Below are positions 43,032 to 52,746 of a stretch of DNA of 64,000 bases, in pieces (position 1 is the first letter of the stretch; each line of letters begins with the position of its first letter). The notes under the pieces are model-generated. The model saw only the letters and a list, made by a program, of their open reading frames with translations. It had not been told where the DNA came from and did no database searches. The position numbers and the translations under genes were made by a program. The DNA lies in NCBI GenBank assembly GCA_002286855.1, contig NRSV01000092.1, positions 1 to 64,000 of the forward strand, given 5' to 3'. This stretch comes from Bipolaris cookei (taxonomy: Eukaryota > Ascomycota > Dothideomycetes > Pleosporales > Pleosporaceae).

Positions 43032-44545
43032 ATGAAGCTTTCTATTGCTAGTTTGCTTGCCGTGACTGTCCCTGCCACCTCATTTTCACAGGTGCCGTTC
43101 CAAGAGACACTCGATGTTGAAGGATTCCAGTTATACCAGAGCCAGTTCTCCGAACACCATGCCATCCGCATCAGAGAGCAACAAGACGACACGATTTGCA
43201 ACGCTCACAGTAAACAATATACTGGTTGGCTAGATGTCGGCTCAAAACATATCTTCTTCTGGTACTTTGAATCACAGAAAAAGCCGTCCGAAGATCCGCT
43301 ATTATTATGGTTGAGTGGAGGCCCAGGTGCGTCTGGCATGCTTGGAATGATGGGTGAATTGGGGCCATGCATGATCAATGAACATGGTAATGGCACTGTC
43401 TTCAACGAATACGGGTGGAACAAGAATGCCAACATCATCTTCGTCGACCAGCCGGCTGGCGTGGGTTTCAGTTATGTTGACCCAGACGTCCCGCTTCCGG
43501 CTACGAGCTTCACAGCGGCTGAAGACATGCATCATTTCCTGCAGTTGTTCACCAGCGATGTCTTCCCAAGCCTTTCTGGAAGAGACTTCCATATTACTGG
43601 AGAAAGCTATGCTGTAGGTTTCTTGCACCATAGTCAAGTGTACAGGCTGACCATCACCAGGGCCACTATGTTCCGGCACTCGGTGCGCAGATTATGTCCC
43701 AGAACCTTCTGTATCCAAAGCGACCGCAAGTCAACCTCAAATCAACATTCACCGGTAATGCATATGTCTCACCCAAAGACACTACTTTTGGCTATTGGGA
43801 GACCCTTTGCACAACGAATCCCGGCGTCGAGAGCCCCGTGTTCAACCAGACACGCTGCGATATCATGGCAGCAAACCTACCTCGCTGCATGGAGCTCACC
43901 CAAATCTGTTATGACCACCCGGATCCAGCCATATGCATCGCCGCTGAGACAGTATGTGACGAAGGGGTCATCCAATACTACGACGGCGAGTCCGGCGAAG
44001 GTGGTCGCAATCGCTACGACATCACAGACGGGTGCGAGACGAAGGACGAATTGTGCTACCCTACTATCCCGAGGATACAAAAGTATCTTAATCTTCCATC
44101 GGTTCGGCAAGCTCTTAACGTGCCTGAAGCTGCGGGCAACTACTCGGTCCTATCTCTGGACATTACATGGGCATTTGTTCTGACTGGAGATGGTGTTCAG
44201 AGCACGCAGCCACAGGTCTTGTACCTTCTTGAGCATGGTATCGACATGCTTTTCTACCAAGGAAACCTTGATCTTGCTTGTAATACTGCGGGAAACCTGC
44301 AATGGGCCAACACGATGCAGTGGAAAGGTCAGCCAGCGTTTGTTGCACAGCCGAAGAGAACATGGAAGAACGACGGAGAAGAAATAGGGTGGTTCAAGGA
44401 GGTAAAGACCAAGACTGCAAGCGGCAGAGAGACGACCTTTGCTTTTACAACGGTAGATAGAGCGGGGCATCTTGTTCCATTTGACAAGCCTAAGGAGGCG
44501 TTGGCACTCGTGGACAGGTGGTTGGAGAAGCGGAGCTTTGCCTAG
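43032..44545 (+). CDS. Secreted serine carboxypeptidase, peptidase family S10
   Basis: Exon 1 is 43032-43613 and exon 2 is 43661-44545, with a 47-nt intron (GTAGGT ... CACCAG, phase 0) just after the catalytic serine; 488 aa. The signal peptide is MKLSIASLLAVTVPATSFSQ. Family signatures are WLSGGPGASG and FVDQPAGVGFSY, with the catalytic triad S192 (GESYA|GHYVPA), D398 (GNLDLACN) and H464 (RAGHLVPFDKP). Several cysteines in the middle insert (CDIMAANLPRCMELTQICYD) fit disulphides. It removes C-terminal residues from peptides at acidic pH, either secreted or in the vacuole. Without the intron the frame shifts, which is why two overlapping partial frames appear. The triad is complete, so the enzyme should be active. 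Confidence 0.93.
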
Positions 44546-45077
44546 GTGTCGCGTGTATTGGTTATAGTAGTTGGCATGTTCCAAATTGCGCCTCCCCGAA
44601 AATTGTATGTAATGGCATGTTACACAGTATTCAAATGTGGTAGTGGTCCGCAGCTGGTGACAGACATGGTGGTTAGCTGGTTTGCATGATGGATTGATGT
44701 GGGTAAAATGACGAAAGCAAGCTCCTTCAGTGCGCAATCGCAGCAAGCTCGGGATAAGCACACGACAGCTCCAGCTCCGTGATCGCTACACTGTATGCAA
44801 ATTCACAATGCAGGCACCACATCGGCCATTTGCATGCCATCATTGGCATCGCTTTGGGAGCCCAAAGCATGCGGTTCGTCCCCACCGATGATATCACTAC
44901 AGCACTACGTCATCGCTATGTTAGTTTTGCGCGCAGAACAAACCCTTCATAAGGAGAGGGGAGAACACTCACCCTCAACATCATCATTCGCACATCTATT
45001 GCAATCTCTTTTCTCTTCGCTCAATCAATCTTCCAATTTAAACCTTTTCCCCACGTTTCACAAACCGCCTACTCAAC
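44546..45077. other. Intergenic region with stress-type promoter elements
   Basis: No gene. The promoter of the following gene includes AGGGG at 44957-44961 and a CT-rich leader (CAATCTCTTTTCTCTTCGCT at about 45001) before ATG 45078. Confidence 0.5.
44957..44961 (+). promoter_or_regulatory. STRE-like AGGGG site
   Basis: AGGGG lies about 117 bp upstream of the small charged-protein gene. AGGGG is the core of the stress response element bound by Msn2/4- or Seb1-type factors. A 5-bp match is weak evidence on its own. Confidence 0.25.
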
Positions 45078-45548
45078 ATGTCTGGAAACTCAAGCGTCGG
45101 CAACAGGACCGTCTACGAGGCTGGCGACCAGGTCACCAAGTCCAACGCCGAGATCGAGCAGGAGAAGAAGGAGAACAGATTCCACGAGGGCAAGGAGAAC
45201 TCCCACAAGGCTCTCGACTCAAGTATGTGGTCCCTTCGTTTGTTACATGTGTCGATGCACTTTTGGTCGTGCCGCGCAAGGCTTGGGCCAAACTCAACCA
45301 CGATTGTGTCAACAAACAGATGCTAACTGCGGATGGCAGAGGACGAGCGATCAATCGCCAACAAGCTCGAGCGTGAGGAGAAGCGCGAGAAGGAGGGTGA
45401 GGAAAAGTCTCTCGAGGACCTGCAGAGGGAGAAGGATGCTACTCTGCCTGCACGTGCAAATGGTAACGAGCCCTCGAAGGGAGCCAAGATCGACCAGGAG
45501 CTGAGGGAGGAGGATGAGGCCATGCTCAAGAAGAAGGGCGCTGCCTAA
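45078..45548 (+). CDS. Small highly charged hydrophilic protein (conserved-looking, function unknown)
   Basis: Exon 1 is 45078-45222 and exon 2 is 45340-45548; the 117-nt intron has GTATGT, GCTAAC branch and GGCAG, phase 1. The 117-aa product starts MSGNSSVGNRTVYEAGDQVT and is almost entirely Lys/Glu/Asp/Gln with helical heptad-like runs. It also contains NGNEPSKGAKIDQEL and ends in KKKGAA. There is no signal peptide, no membrane segment and no cysteine. Low complexity and charge resemble stress-induced hydrophilic proteins of ascomycetes (LEA- or conidiation-like), with which the AGGGG promoter element would agree. I cannot assign a named family from sequence. Confidence 0.75.
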
Positions 45549-45947
45549 GTTTGTCGCTGTAAAAGACGATTTCGATACCCGCACTTTTTCACGCACATGC
45601 TCGGAGTTGGAGGGATATACGCATAATGACTCGGATTGACGATAAAACGTCTCCACGAAAGCCTGGAATATGGCTGAGACATGAATGAAGATATATTCAC
45701 CACCAGACCATTTATATATGAAGTTGCGATGCGATGCGGCTTAAGCTATCTTGGTGTAATGCATGCAGAACTCCCCACATTGCCGTGCTTGACTACCCCT
45801 CCATGCACTGTTCCTGACTCGCGCAGCCTCGGAATTGCCGCCGATACGCATGGCAATTATGACTTGCGCCCACGTTATTAACCGCCAATCGTAGACTCAA
45901 CACTCATTCACCCATTGATTGCTGTATTACAAAGCATTACGACTTAC
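45549..45947. other. Intergenic region before the SDR gene
   Basis: A 399-bp region with no gene, containing the 3' end of the previous gene and the SDR promoter. Nothing structured seen. Confidence 0.5.
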
Positions 45948-47000
45948 ATGCCTGTTCTGCCGTCATCTAAGCTTTTCTTCCGCACTGCTACTGCCTTTGC
46001 CAAAGCCCTATTACGACCCCGTATCGCCCCTTGCAGCACACAACTACAGAGTTACCTCCAACATCACGCTGCCAAAATGTCGACTAAGATGACTGAACGC
46101 CTCAAGGGTAAGACCATTGTCATCACTGGTGCGTCTTCTGGCATTGGTAGATCAACAGCCCTCGAATTCGCCCGGACACAGCCAGATGAATTGAAGCTCA
46201 TCTTGACTGCACGAAGAGAGGACTCATTGAAAGAGCTTGCGCAGGAGATTAGCGGATTTGCAAAAGGCGTTAAAGTCCTTCCAGTTAAAATGGACATCAG
46301 CAAGCCCGATGAGGTCCAAAACTTTGTCAGCAACCTTCCTCAAGAGTTCAAGGATATCAATGTACTGGTCAACAATGCGTGAGTTGCCCCATGTATATCA
46401 TGGCTTTTCTCTGCAGCTAACATGATTGAAGTGGACTCGTCAAAGGCGTTGCCCAAGCTCCTGACATCTCCCCAGCCGACATCGATATCATGTTCAGCAC
46501 AAACGTAACCGGCCTGATCAACATGACGCAAGCCATCCTTCCCATCTTAAAGGCACGCCCCAGCCCCTCAGGCGACATCATAAACATTGGTTCTATTGCA
46601 GGCCGTGAGCCCTATCAGGGCGGGTCCATCTACTGTGCAACCAAGGCTGCAGTCCGAAGCTTCACAGACTCCCTGCGCAAGGAGCTGATCGCAACAAGGA
46701 TAAGAGTCATAGAGATTGATCCAGGCCAGGTAGAAACTGAATTTAGTGTTGTAAGGTTCGGCGGAGACAAGGAAAAGGCAAAGAAGGTGTATGAAGGAGT
46801 TGAGCCTTTAACACCTGATGACATTGCCGAGGTTGTCGTCTTTGCTGCCGGCAGGAGGGAGAACGTGGTACTTGCTGATAGCTTGATATTTCCAAACCAC
46901 CAAGTAAGTCGGGTTGAAGGCCTGTAAAACAAACGACTGTTTCACTAACAAAATATAGGCGGCGGCTACAGTTATGCACCGGAAAACTGCTGGCCAGTAA
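45948..47000 (+). CDS. Short-chain dehydrogenase/reductase (YMR226C/YdfG-like), possibly dual-targeted
   Basis: Exons are 45948-46378, 46432-46903 and 46959-47000 (introns of 53 and 55 nt, with GTGAGT and GTAAGT donors); 314 aa. Classical SDR features are GASSGIG (about 61-67) for the NADP(H) cofactor, VNNAG created by the first splice, IGSIAG, and Y211-CATK for catalysis. The ending QAAATVMHRK, supplied by the last small exon, is typical of NADP-dependent 3-hydroxy acid dehydrogenases acting on serine and similar substrates. The first ATG adds a 43-residue Arg/Ala/Leu-rich leader (SKLFFRTATAFAKALLRPR) that looks mitochondrial. A second ATG at 46077 (MSTKMTERLKG) gives the usual cytosolic start. 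Either or both may be used. Confidence 0.88.
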
Positions 47001-48533
47001 TCTCGATCGACGGCCTGTTCATAGAGATCGATCATCTGTATACAGACATGGATGATGTGTCACAAATTCGACTGTTATTATGAGGAGTGTATGTGCATTA
47101 AGTGTGCTATTCGCTACAGGTTAATCACTTGTCAACTTGGTTGCAATAACTTTTATTGTTGTTAAACAGTCTCATTTTCGCTTATTACAGCTTCATCCAC
47201 CGCCAGCACTGCAACCACCATCGCGCGGGATCAGCACACAATCGAATTTTGAATCCAACAGTGCCGATGATGACGACGTTAGAATATGCAAAGACAAAAA
47301 GTGTAAGCTGAGTTTCCTCATCAAGTAGGGAAATTCTGCAGAATGATGTCAGACAGCAGCCAGCAGCACTACTGCAAAGTGAGGCTGGTCGCGATTCCTT
47401 GAACCTACCCGAACGCTTCAGGTGTCTTGGGGAACCACGACGTAATAGGGCGATCGAACCAGATTACCGAGCACTCATCATTTACTAGACCCTGATATGT
47501 CATGGCAGCGCTAAACAATTGAGATGTACCATAGCGCGTACCTCAAAACTGTCTTGCAAGCACAACATGCGACACATTACCTGTTATGTACAAGAACCAA
47601 AGCGTTCACCAATACGATTTGTAGCTTGAATCTATCACCCCAACCGATCGCTGTCCCCTATCCATGGTCCATGGCCATATCTGGACGCTTCTGGGGAATT
47701 CCGAACCAAGGTTCTCTGTTGCAAACATTACTGGACGCGCAGGCAGCCTCGCCGATCTACGGGGTAGATGCGTGGGCGGCGACAATCATTTGGCGTCGTG
47801 CTCTGACCTCACGATCCAACGCATGGTATTCGCTGCCAGATATATCCCATTGTCTTGATTCGTTGGACGTAGTTCGCGAACGGACATTTTCGTCGCATGC
47901 CACAAATGTGATTCGCGAGAGTATTTTTATTCTTTTTTATTCGGGTTGTGCTGCTTGTCGGACTTCCGAAGCCCGCGTCTTTTCCCACACCAATCGGCAC
48001 TCACGGAAACTTCATCAAATGTTAATCTTACATCATCCTTCATCATGGTATGCGAACGGCATGGTGAGACAAACCAGTGGCTAAGTCCGTTTGCGAGTGA
48101 ATTGCTATTTGCTCTCGTCAGCGTAAAAGCGTTTGCCTCTGCGTCAGGACACAATACTTTTATTTGCGACAAAGGTGTCAATGACTGACACGACACGTCT
48201 CTGCATAAATTGTTCGCGCGCGCCCAAGACCCAGCCGGTTTCATCTCCCCTGTGGGAAACCTATTGCGCACGTACCATACTTTGTTGAAGCCCAATAGCT
48301 TGGGCGCTAAGACCATTAACCGTGGGTTTCCATTTCACTGTTGCACACGTGCGCTCGTGATAAGGGTGGTGAACGTTGGCTCGGGAAGCAGGTTTCATTC
48401 ATATCTCGGCGCAAGAGCCTTTGAGTTGCTCTCTTGTCGACAGCTTTGTCCGACTGCCTTCGCTTTCAACACACGCAACCTTCACTAACACGCACACACA
48501 TCCGAAAATTTTTTTAAATTTATATATAGCGAC
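47001..48533. other. Intergenic region of 1.5 kb without a supported gene
   Basis: A 186-aa frame at 47524-48084 and a 129-aa frame on the other strand (48316-47927) are present. Neither has recognisable motifs, splice logic or start context, so I treat them as chance. An A/T-rich leader (TTTTTTTAAATTTATATATA near 48508) precedes the next gene. Confidence 0.45.
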
Positions 48534-50222
48534 ATGACTTCACATGAGGTCGCTACCGGCAACGATCGGAAGTTCAATTGGGATGATGACGACGACGACG
48601 ACTTTGATCTGGATACTTGGAAAGCCACTGTTGATACTTCTTCGCCAAGTGTTGACGAACTTGGCCCACTTCAACTATCACGTTGTGAAGAGAGTATGGA
48701 AACTGCTACATCATATACATCAGAGCGCAGCACCTATGGAGACCCACATTTGGAGCCTTACACCTCGCATGTCATTAATATGGCCGTTGACCAGTCACTG
48801 GATATTAACCTAGAGGACGGACACGTACCTGAGCTAGAAGCTGTTGAAGCGCCGTCAGAAGCCGTATGCAACAACATTCTAGACACTATGATAGAAGAAC
48901 AGATTGCTCCCGCACGCCATGAGTACCTTACTCACGCCATTGGCACATACTACGACGGCAAGGACGAGGCTGATGTACCAGCGTATCCTGAACTGAGCCC
49001 CTATAATGGCCAACGGTACCGATATGCAAAGGCATTTCAAAACGTAAGCCACTTGACTGGAAGAAAAAGAGCACAAGTATATCGCCATTCACCATTGGTG
49101 TTTGTGATAGGGATTGAGGAAGCACATTTGATGGGTGGCAGAAGAAGCTATGAAAACTTCTATGGAGAGGGGACAACAGAAAGCCAAAACATGGACTTAT
49201 ATGAGCAAGAAGACCTGGAAGAGGTGCAGCCGAGTTTCAATATCATTTATGAAGAAGAGGAACAGCAGAATGTAAATGAGCAACTCACGCCGCGGAGAAC
49301 ACCAGCTCAAGAACACTTTTCCAGAGATGAGTTGAAGGAGTTGATTGGAATGTGGAAAGCGCAACAAGAAAGGGATGGCGTCAACGATTCTGAAGAAGAA
49401 AAAGAAGAAGAGGACTCAAATTCCATCGACACATGGGAGAAGAGTGACGCAGATGAAGAAGAAACATTTGAGCCGCTTGAAACTGAGCTCGATGACGACG
49501 AGAACATGTTCTTTATCGCTCAGCCCCTTGAACCCAGAGCTTCCACCCACAACGAGGAGCTCGACTTCAATGACGTTGTTTTTTGCGCTGAATACGAAAC
49601 TGGAGGCAGCGATGAAGGATACATGTCCTCATCTCCGCCAACATCACCTGTTATAGGCACCTGTATTGATGGGTGCGAGTGGCAGGCGCAACACGTCGAG
49701 GCTCCGGTTCGTCCTAAAAGAGCGGTGCGGGTTGACTCTATGGATGCGCTTGATACGCTGGCTGCTGTTGAGGAGTACGTTACATCGGGTGATGACACTT
49801 GCGACGAAGAAGAGGAGGTCACAGAGATAGTGAAGAGGAGGCAAGACGAGACCGAATTCGACAATCGCAACGACAGTCTATTGACTGTCAACCACGAAGA
49901 GCCCGCTACAACAACAACAAAAACAACATCACCATCATCATCATCATCTGACGAGAAAGTAGAGAGCGGCAGCACTTCTGTCATCAAGGCCGCGGTATGG
50001 AAAGAGCTAAGCAAGGACCGCACTATCTCACATATTACACTCACACCTTCGACCCACCTGGAACAAACAAAACAGCAACAACAACAAACACTTCCTGGTG
50101 CCTACGTCGGCAGCTTCCTCACCACAAGCTTCCTTTACATCAGCATTCTAACTGCTGGAGCCGTCATCCGAGGCTCCATGAGCGCCACCCCTCGCGACAG
50201 CCAAGTACCAAAGTTGGACTGA
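48534..50222 (+). CDS. Hypothetical acidic protein with C-terminal membrane segment, 562 aa
   Basis: A single exon from ATG 48534 to TGA 50220-50222. The start MTSHEVATGNDRKFNWDDDD leads into an Asp run and an FDLDTW motif. Most of the protein is Glu/Asp-rich and probably disordered, with one more ordered patch (about 150-205, SPYNGQRYRYAKAFQNVSHL). Near the end, after Gln- and Ser/Thr-rich linkers, lies one hydrophobic segment of about 20 residues (SFLTTSFLYISILTAGAVI) followed by a short polar tail, as in tail-anchored proteins. No enzyme or DNA-binding motif is recognised. The long open frame with strongly biased acidic composition makes it a credible gene; function unknown. Confidence 0.65.
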   Translation: MTSHEVATGNDRKFNWDDDDDDDFDLDTWKATVDTSSPSVDELGPLQLSRCEESMETATSYTSERSTYGDPHLEPYTSHVINMAVDQSLDINLEDGHVPELEAVEAPSEAVCNNILDTMIEEQIAPARHEYLTHAIGTYYDGKDEADVPAYPELSPYNGQRYRYAKAFQNVSHLTGRKRAQVYRHSPLVFVIGIEEAHLMGGRRSYENFYGEGTTESQNMDLYEQEDLEEVQPSFNIIYEEEEQQNVNEQLTPRRTPAQEHFSRDELKELIGMWKAQQERDGVNDSEEEKEEEDSNSIDTWEKSDADEEETFEPLETELDDDENMFFIAQPLEPRASTHNEELDFNDVVFCAEYETGGSDEGYMSSSPPTSPVIGTCIDGCEWQAQHVEAPVRPKRAVRVDSMDALDTLAAVEEYVTSGDDTCDEEEEVTEIVKRRQDETEFDNRNDSLLTVNHEEPATTTTKTTSPSSSSSDEKVESGSTSVIKAAVWKELSKDRTISHITLTPSTHLEQTKQQQQQTLPGAYVGSFLTTSFLYISILTAGAVIRGSMSATPRDSQVPKLD

Positions 50223-50727
50223 AATTGCTTAATCTCACCGCAGCGATCTGGGCATTTCTTGCATGGCGTTTTATACCCCCTCTGATACTTTTTTTGATTT
50301 CATGTTTTCTTCTTTTTTTTTCGAACTTCATATTTCAATACGCATTCTACTGTATACAAACACGTGTTGTGGAAAACACACATACATGCAGGTCGCCGAC
50401 ATGCGCGAGTGTTGGCAGAACTCGAATATAATGCAAACGTTTGTACCAAGAGAGCGTGGTACATTTAATATTGATTTGTAGGAGCTTCTCGAGAGGAAAA
50501 AAAGTGTTACAAATCTCAGCTTAAATGAGGGATTTGGATATTATAGAAGCAAACAAAAAGAGAGTGTATGAATGTAGCGCTGGTCTTAGTGCCTCTTCCC
50601 TTTTCCTGTCTTAATTCTAATGCCAAACATCAAATAAATTAGCTTTCCTGGCGCTCAAGACCATTCAACAAACAGAAAAATCGCTCCAGCCTAGTAGAAA
50701 AAAAAGTTAATTACGCTTTCCAGCATC
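50223..50727. other. Convergent intergenic region
   Basis: A 505-bp 3'-3' region between the acidic protein gene and the MFS gene. T-rich and A-rich runs fit poly(A) sites. No gene seen. Confidence 0.5.
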
Positions 50728-52746
50728 TCACACATGGACCGCAATCTTGGACGTCATATACTGTCTAATATCGCCGATGAAGAAGCTCAGAATGACCGTG
50801 GCGCCACCAAACGCAATCGACACATAATACGTTAGCTTGTATGACTGGGCCCAGGCCTCGCGCGAGGCGGCAAGGATAATCGGGTAAGCATCTCGCTGGA
50901 GGACCGTAGGATCCGTGGCCAGGATCCTCTTTACCTCGTCGAATTGGCCGTTGGCGATACCCACGACGATGTTCTTGATGGCCTCGCGGCCAGCGGGGAT
51001 GAGCGGGTTGACGATAGCCTGGAGGGCGATTGTATTCTGTGCCATGAGACCCAGGTACTTTGTTGCTTGGCGAGTCATAAGGTTGACGTAGATGGAGTAG
51101 CCGATTGCACCGCCGATGTAGCGGACGCTGAGGGTGAGGGCGGTGACGGTGGCGATATACTCGTCTGGAGCGGCAATTTGGGCAATGACGGTCGAGGGGA
51201 TGATGACAGCACCGATGGCGGTGCAGGCGATGGAGGCGATAGCGACTATAGCGCCGACGTTGTGCGGCGTGTTGATGGAGAGGAGGGCTGTGGCGGTGGT
51301 TGCGACGGAGGTGACGAAGATCATGATTTCGCGGAATCGGCCACCGGTGAGGGGGATCATGAGTAAGCCTAGGAAGGCGCCGCCCATGATGCCGAAGCCT
51401 ACGGGGAGGGAGCGGAGGCCGTTTTCTGTTGGGTTATTGCCTGTGGTTTGTGTTAGCAGCGGATACAAGCGTGGGTTGTGGGTGTCGTTTGCTTACCGTA
51501 GACGTTGAGGACTTGGGATGGGTAGATGAGGATCAAGGCGAAGAAAGTGCCACCGCTTATGAAGATGAGGATCATGATGACAATCATGGTTCTCTTAGCT
51601 TTGGCGAACATTCCTCGTGGAACCATGGGATGGTCGGCGCGGAGCTCCCATACGACGAAGGCGGCCATGAGAACGAGTCCAAGAATAAAAGGCACGAGGT
51701 TGTGCACGCTGCCCCAATTATACTAAAAAGATATTAGCATCATCTAGTATGCCAAAAACTTGGGTAAACGAACCTGCACTGATCCCCATTGAAGTCCCAT
51801 CATGAAGAGGGTGATACCGCTGGTACTCAGGAAACCACCGACAAGATCGAGTTTCCTGATGACATCGCGAGCAGTGTAACTCTCTGTAAGGCGAGATGGA
51901 CTCCTGTAAAAGAAGATGCATAACAGCAGCCCAATGAAGTTCCACACGCCAACCAAGATGCCATTGTAGCGCCAACCGGCCCCATGCTCGGCAATGGTTT
52001 GAGACCACAGGACGGCCGGGCAGAAGGGAATGATGGTGATAACGACCATGCCAATATACTTGGCACGATCCTTGACAGGAACGACTTCAGCTGTGCCGGA
52101 GAGTGAGATCATCTCGTTTAGACCCGCACCAATACCTGAGAAGACCTGGCCACCTGGAGTTGGTCAGCGAAAGCCGTTAGACCATGTGAATCCATTACTC
52201 ACCAATAGCGATGTTCATGTTCGAGGCAGTCGATGTAACAATGGCACCGATAACCAATGCCAATTGTCCCGCAATAGCAACCCTTTGCTTTCCAAAGAGG
52301 TCGGACAGTGCACCGACAAAAGGTAAAAGGGAGGCAAGCGGAATGAGATAAGCGATCATGAACCATGAGTATCGATCCGCTCCTCCGAGATCTTTGGTGA
52401 TGAACGAGATGATGGAGCCAAAGATGAAGAGGGGAATCTGAGATCCAATCCAGAGGAAAACCATGCATAGCAAAGTTGTGAGGAGCTTGAAGTTCATCTG
52501 CAATTCTTTGTCAACACCTCATGTCCGCACAATCGCATCCCTCAAACTAACCTTTCCGTGGACTATTAAACCATTTTCGCTGCTGCTGCCGACCAGCGAC
52601 AGTTGAGGTTTGTCTTGTTCATGAATGGGCGTATGTGTGGTTACCATCTCAAGTGCATTGCCATCGCGTTTCTCATAATCCTGAGAGCGACCGCTCGATG
52701 CAGTTGTTTCATCCATTTTGTTGAAGGTGTGGGGCCGGGAGAACAT
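50728..52746 (-). CDS. MFS efflux transporter of the TRI12 / DHA2 type
   Basis: Five exons: 52746-52552, 52497-52203, 52153-51774, 51722-51497 and 51440-50728; introns of 54, 49, 51, 56 nt with consistent phases. The 602-aa product has a hydrophilic N-terminus (about 65 residues) and about 14 membrane segments. Visible landmarks are MVFLWIGSQIPLFIFG (TM1), GALSDLFGKQRVAIAG (the MFS loop 2-3 signature), IGAGLNEMISLSGTAEVVPV, and a late SVRYIGGAIGYSIYVNLMT. This is the order of the fungal TRI12-like family, proton-driven exporters of toxins, siderophores or drugs at the plasma membrane. No biosynthetic cluster genes lie next to it, so the substrate is not suggested by context. An alternative in-frame ATG exists 10 codons in (MDETTASSG). 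Confidence 0.9.

Noticed and set aside
42960..44183. 407-aa frame reading through the carboxypeptidase intron
   Set aside because: It loses the family sequence after GESYA; splicing at 43614-43660 restores the catalytic Asp and His in frame.
47440..47470. B-box-like GGTTCGATCGC on the minus strand, possible tRNA
   Set aside because: No matching A-box or cloverleaf arms could be placed; no tRNA gene is supported anywhere in the window.
47524..48084. 186-aa frame in the interval after the SDR gene
   Set aside because: No recognisable motif, no plausible leader, and an equally long unconvincing frame on the other strand.
50944..51366. 140-aa Asp/Gly-rich frame opposite the MFS transporter
   Set aside because: Antisense shadow of membrane-segment codons; no independent support.
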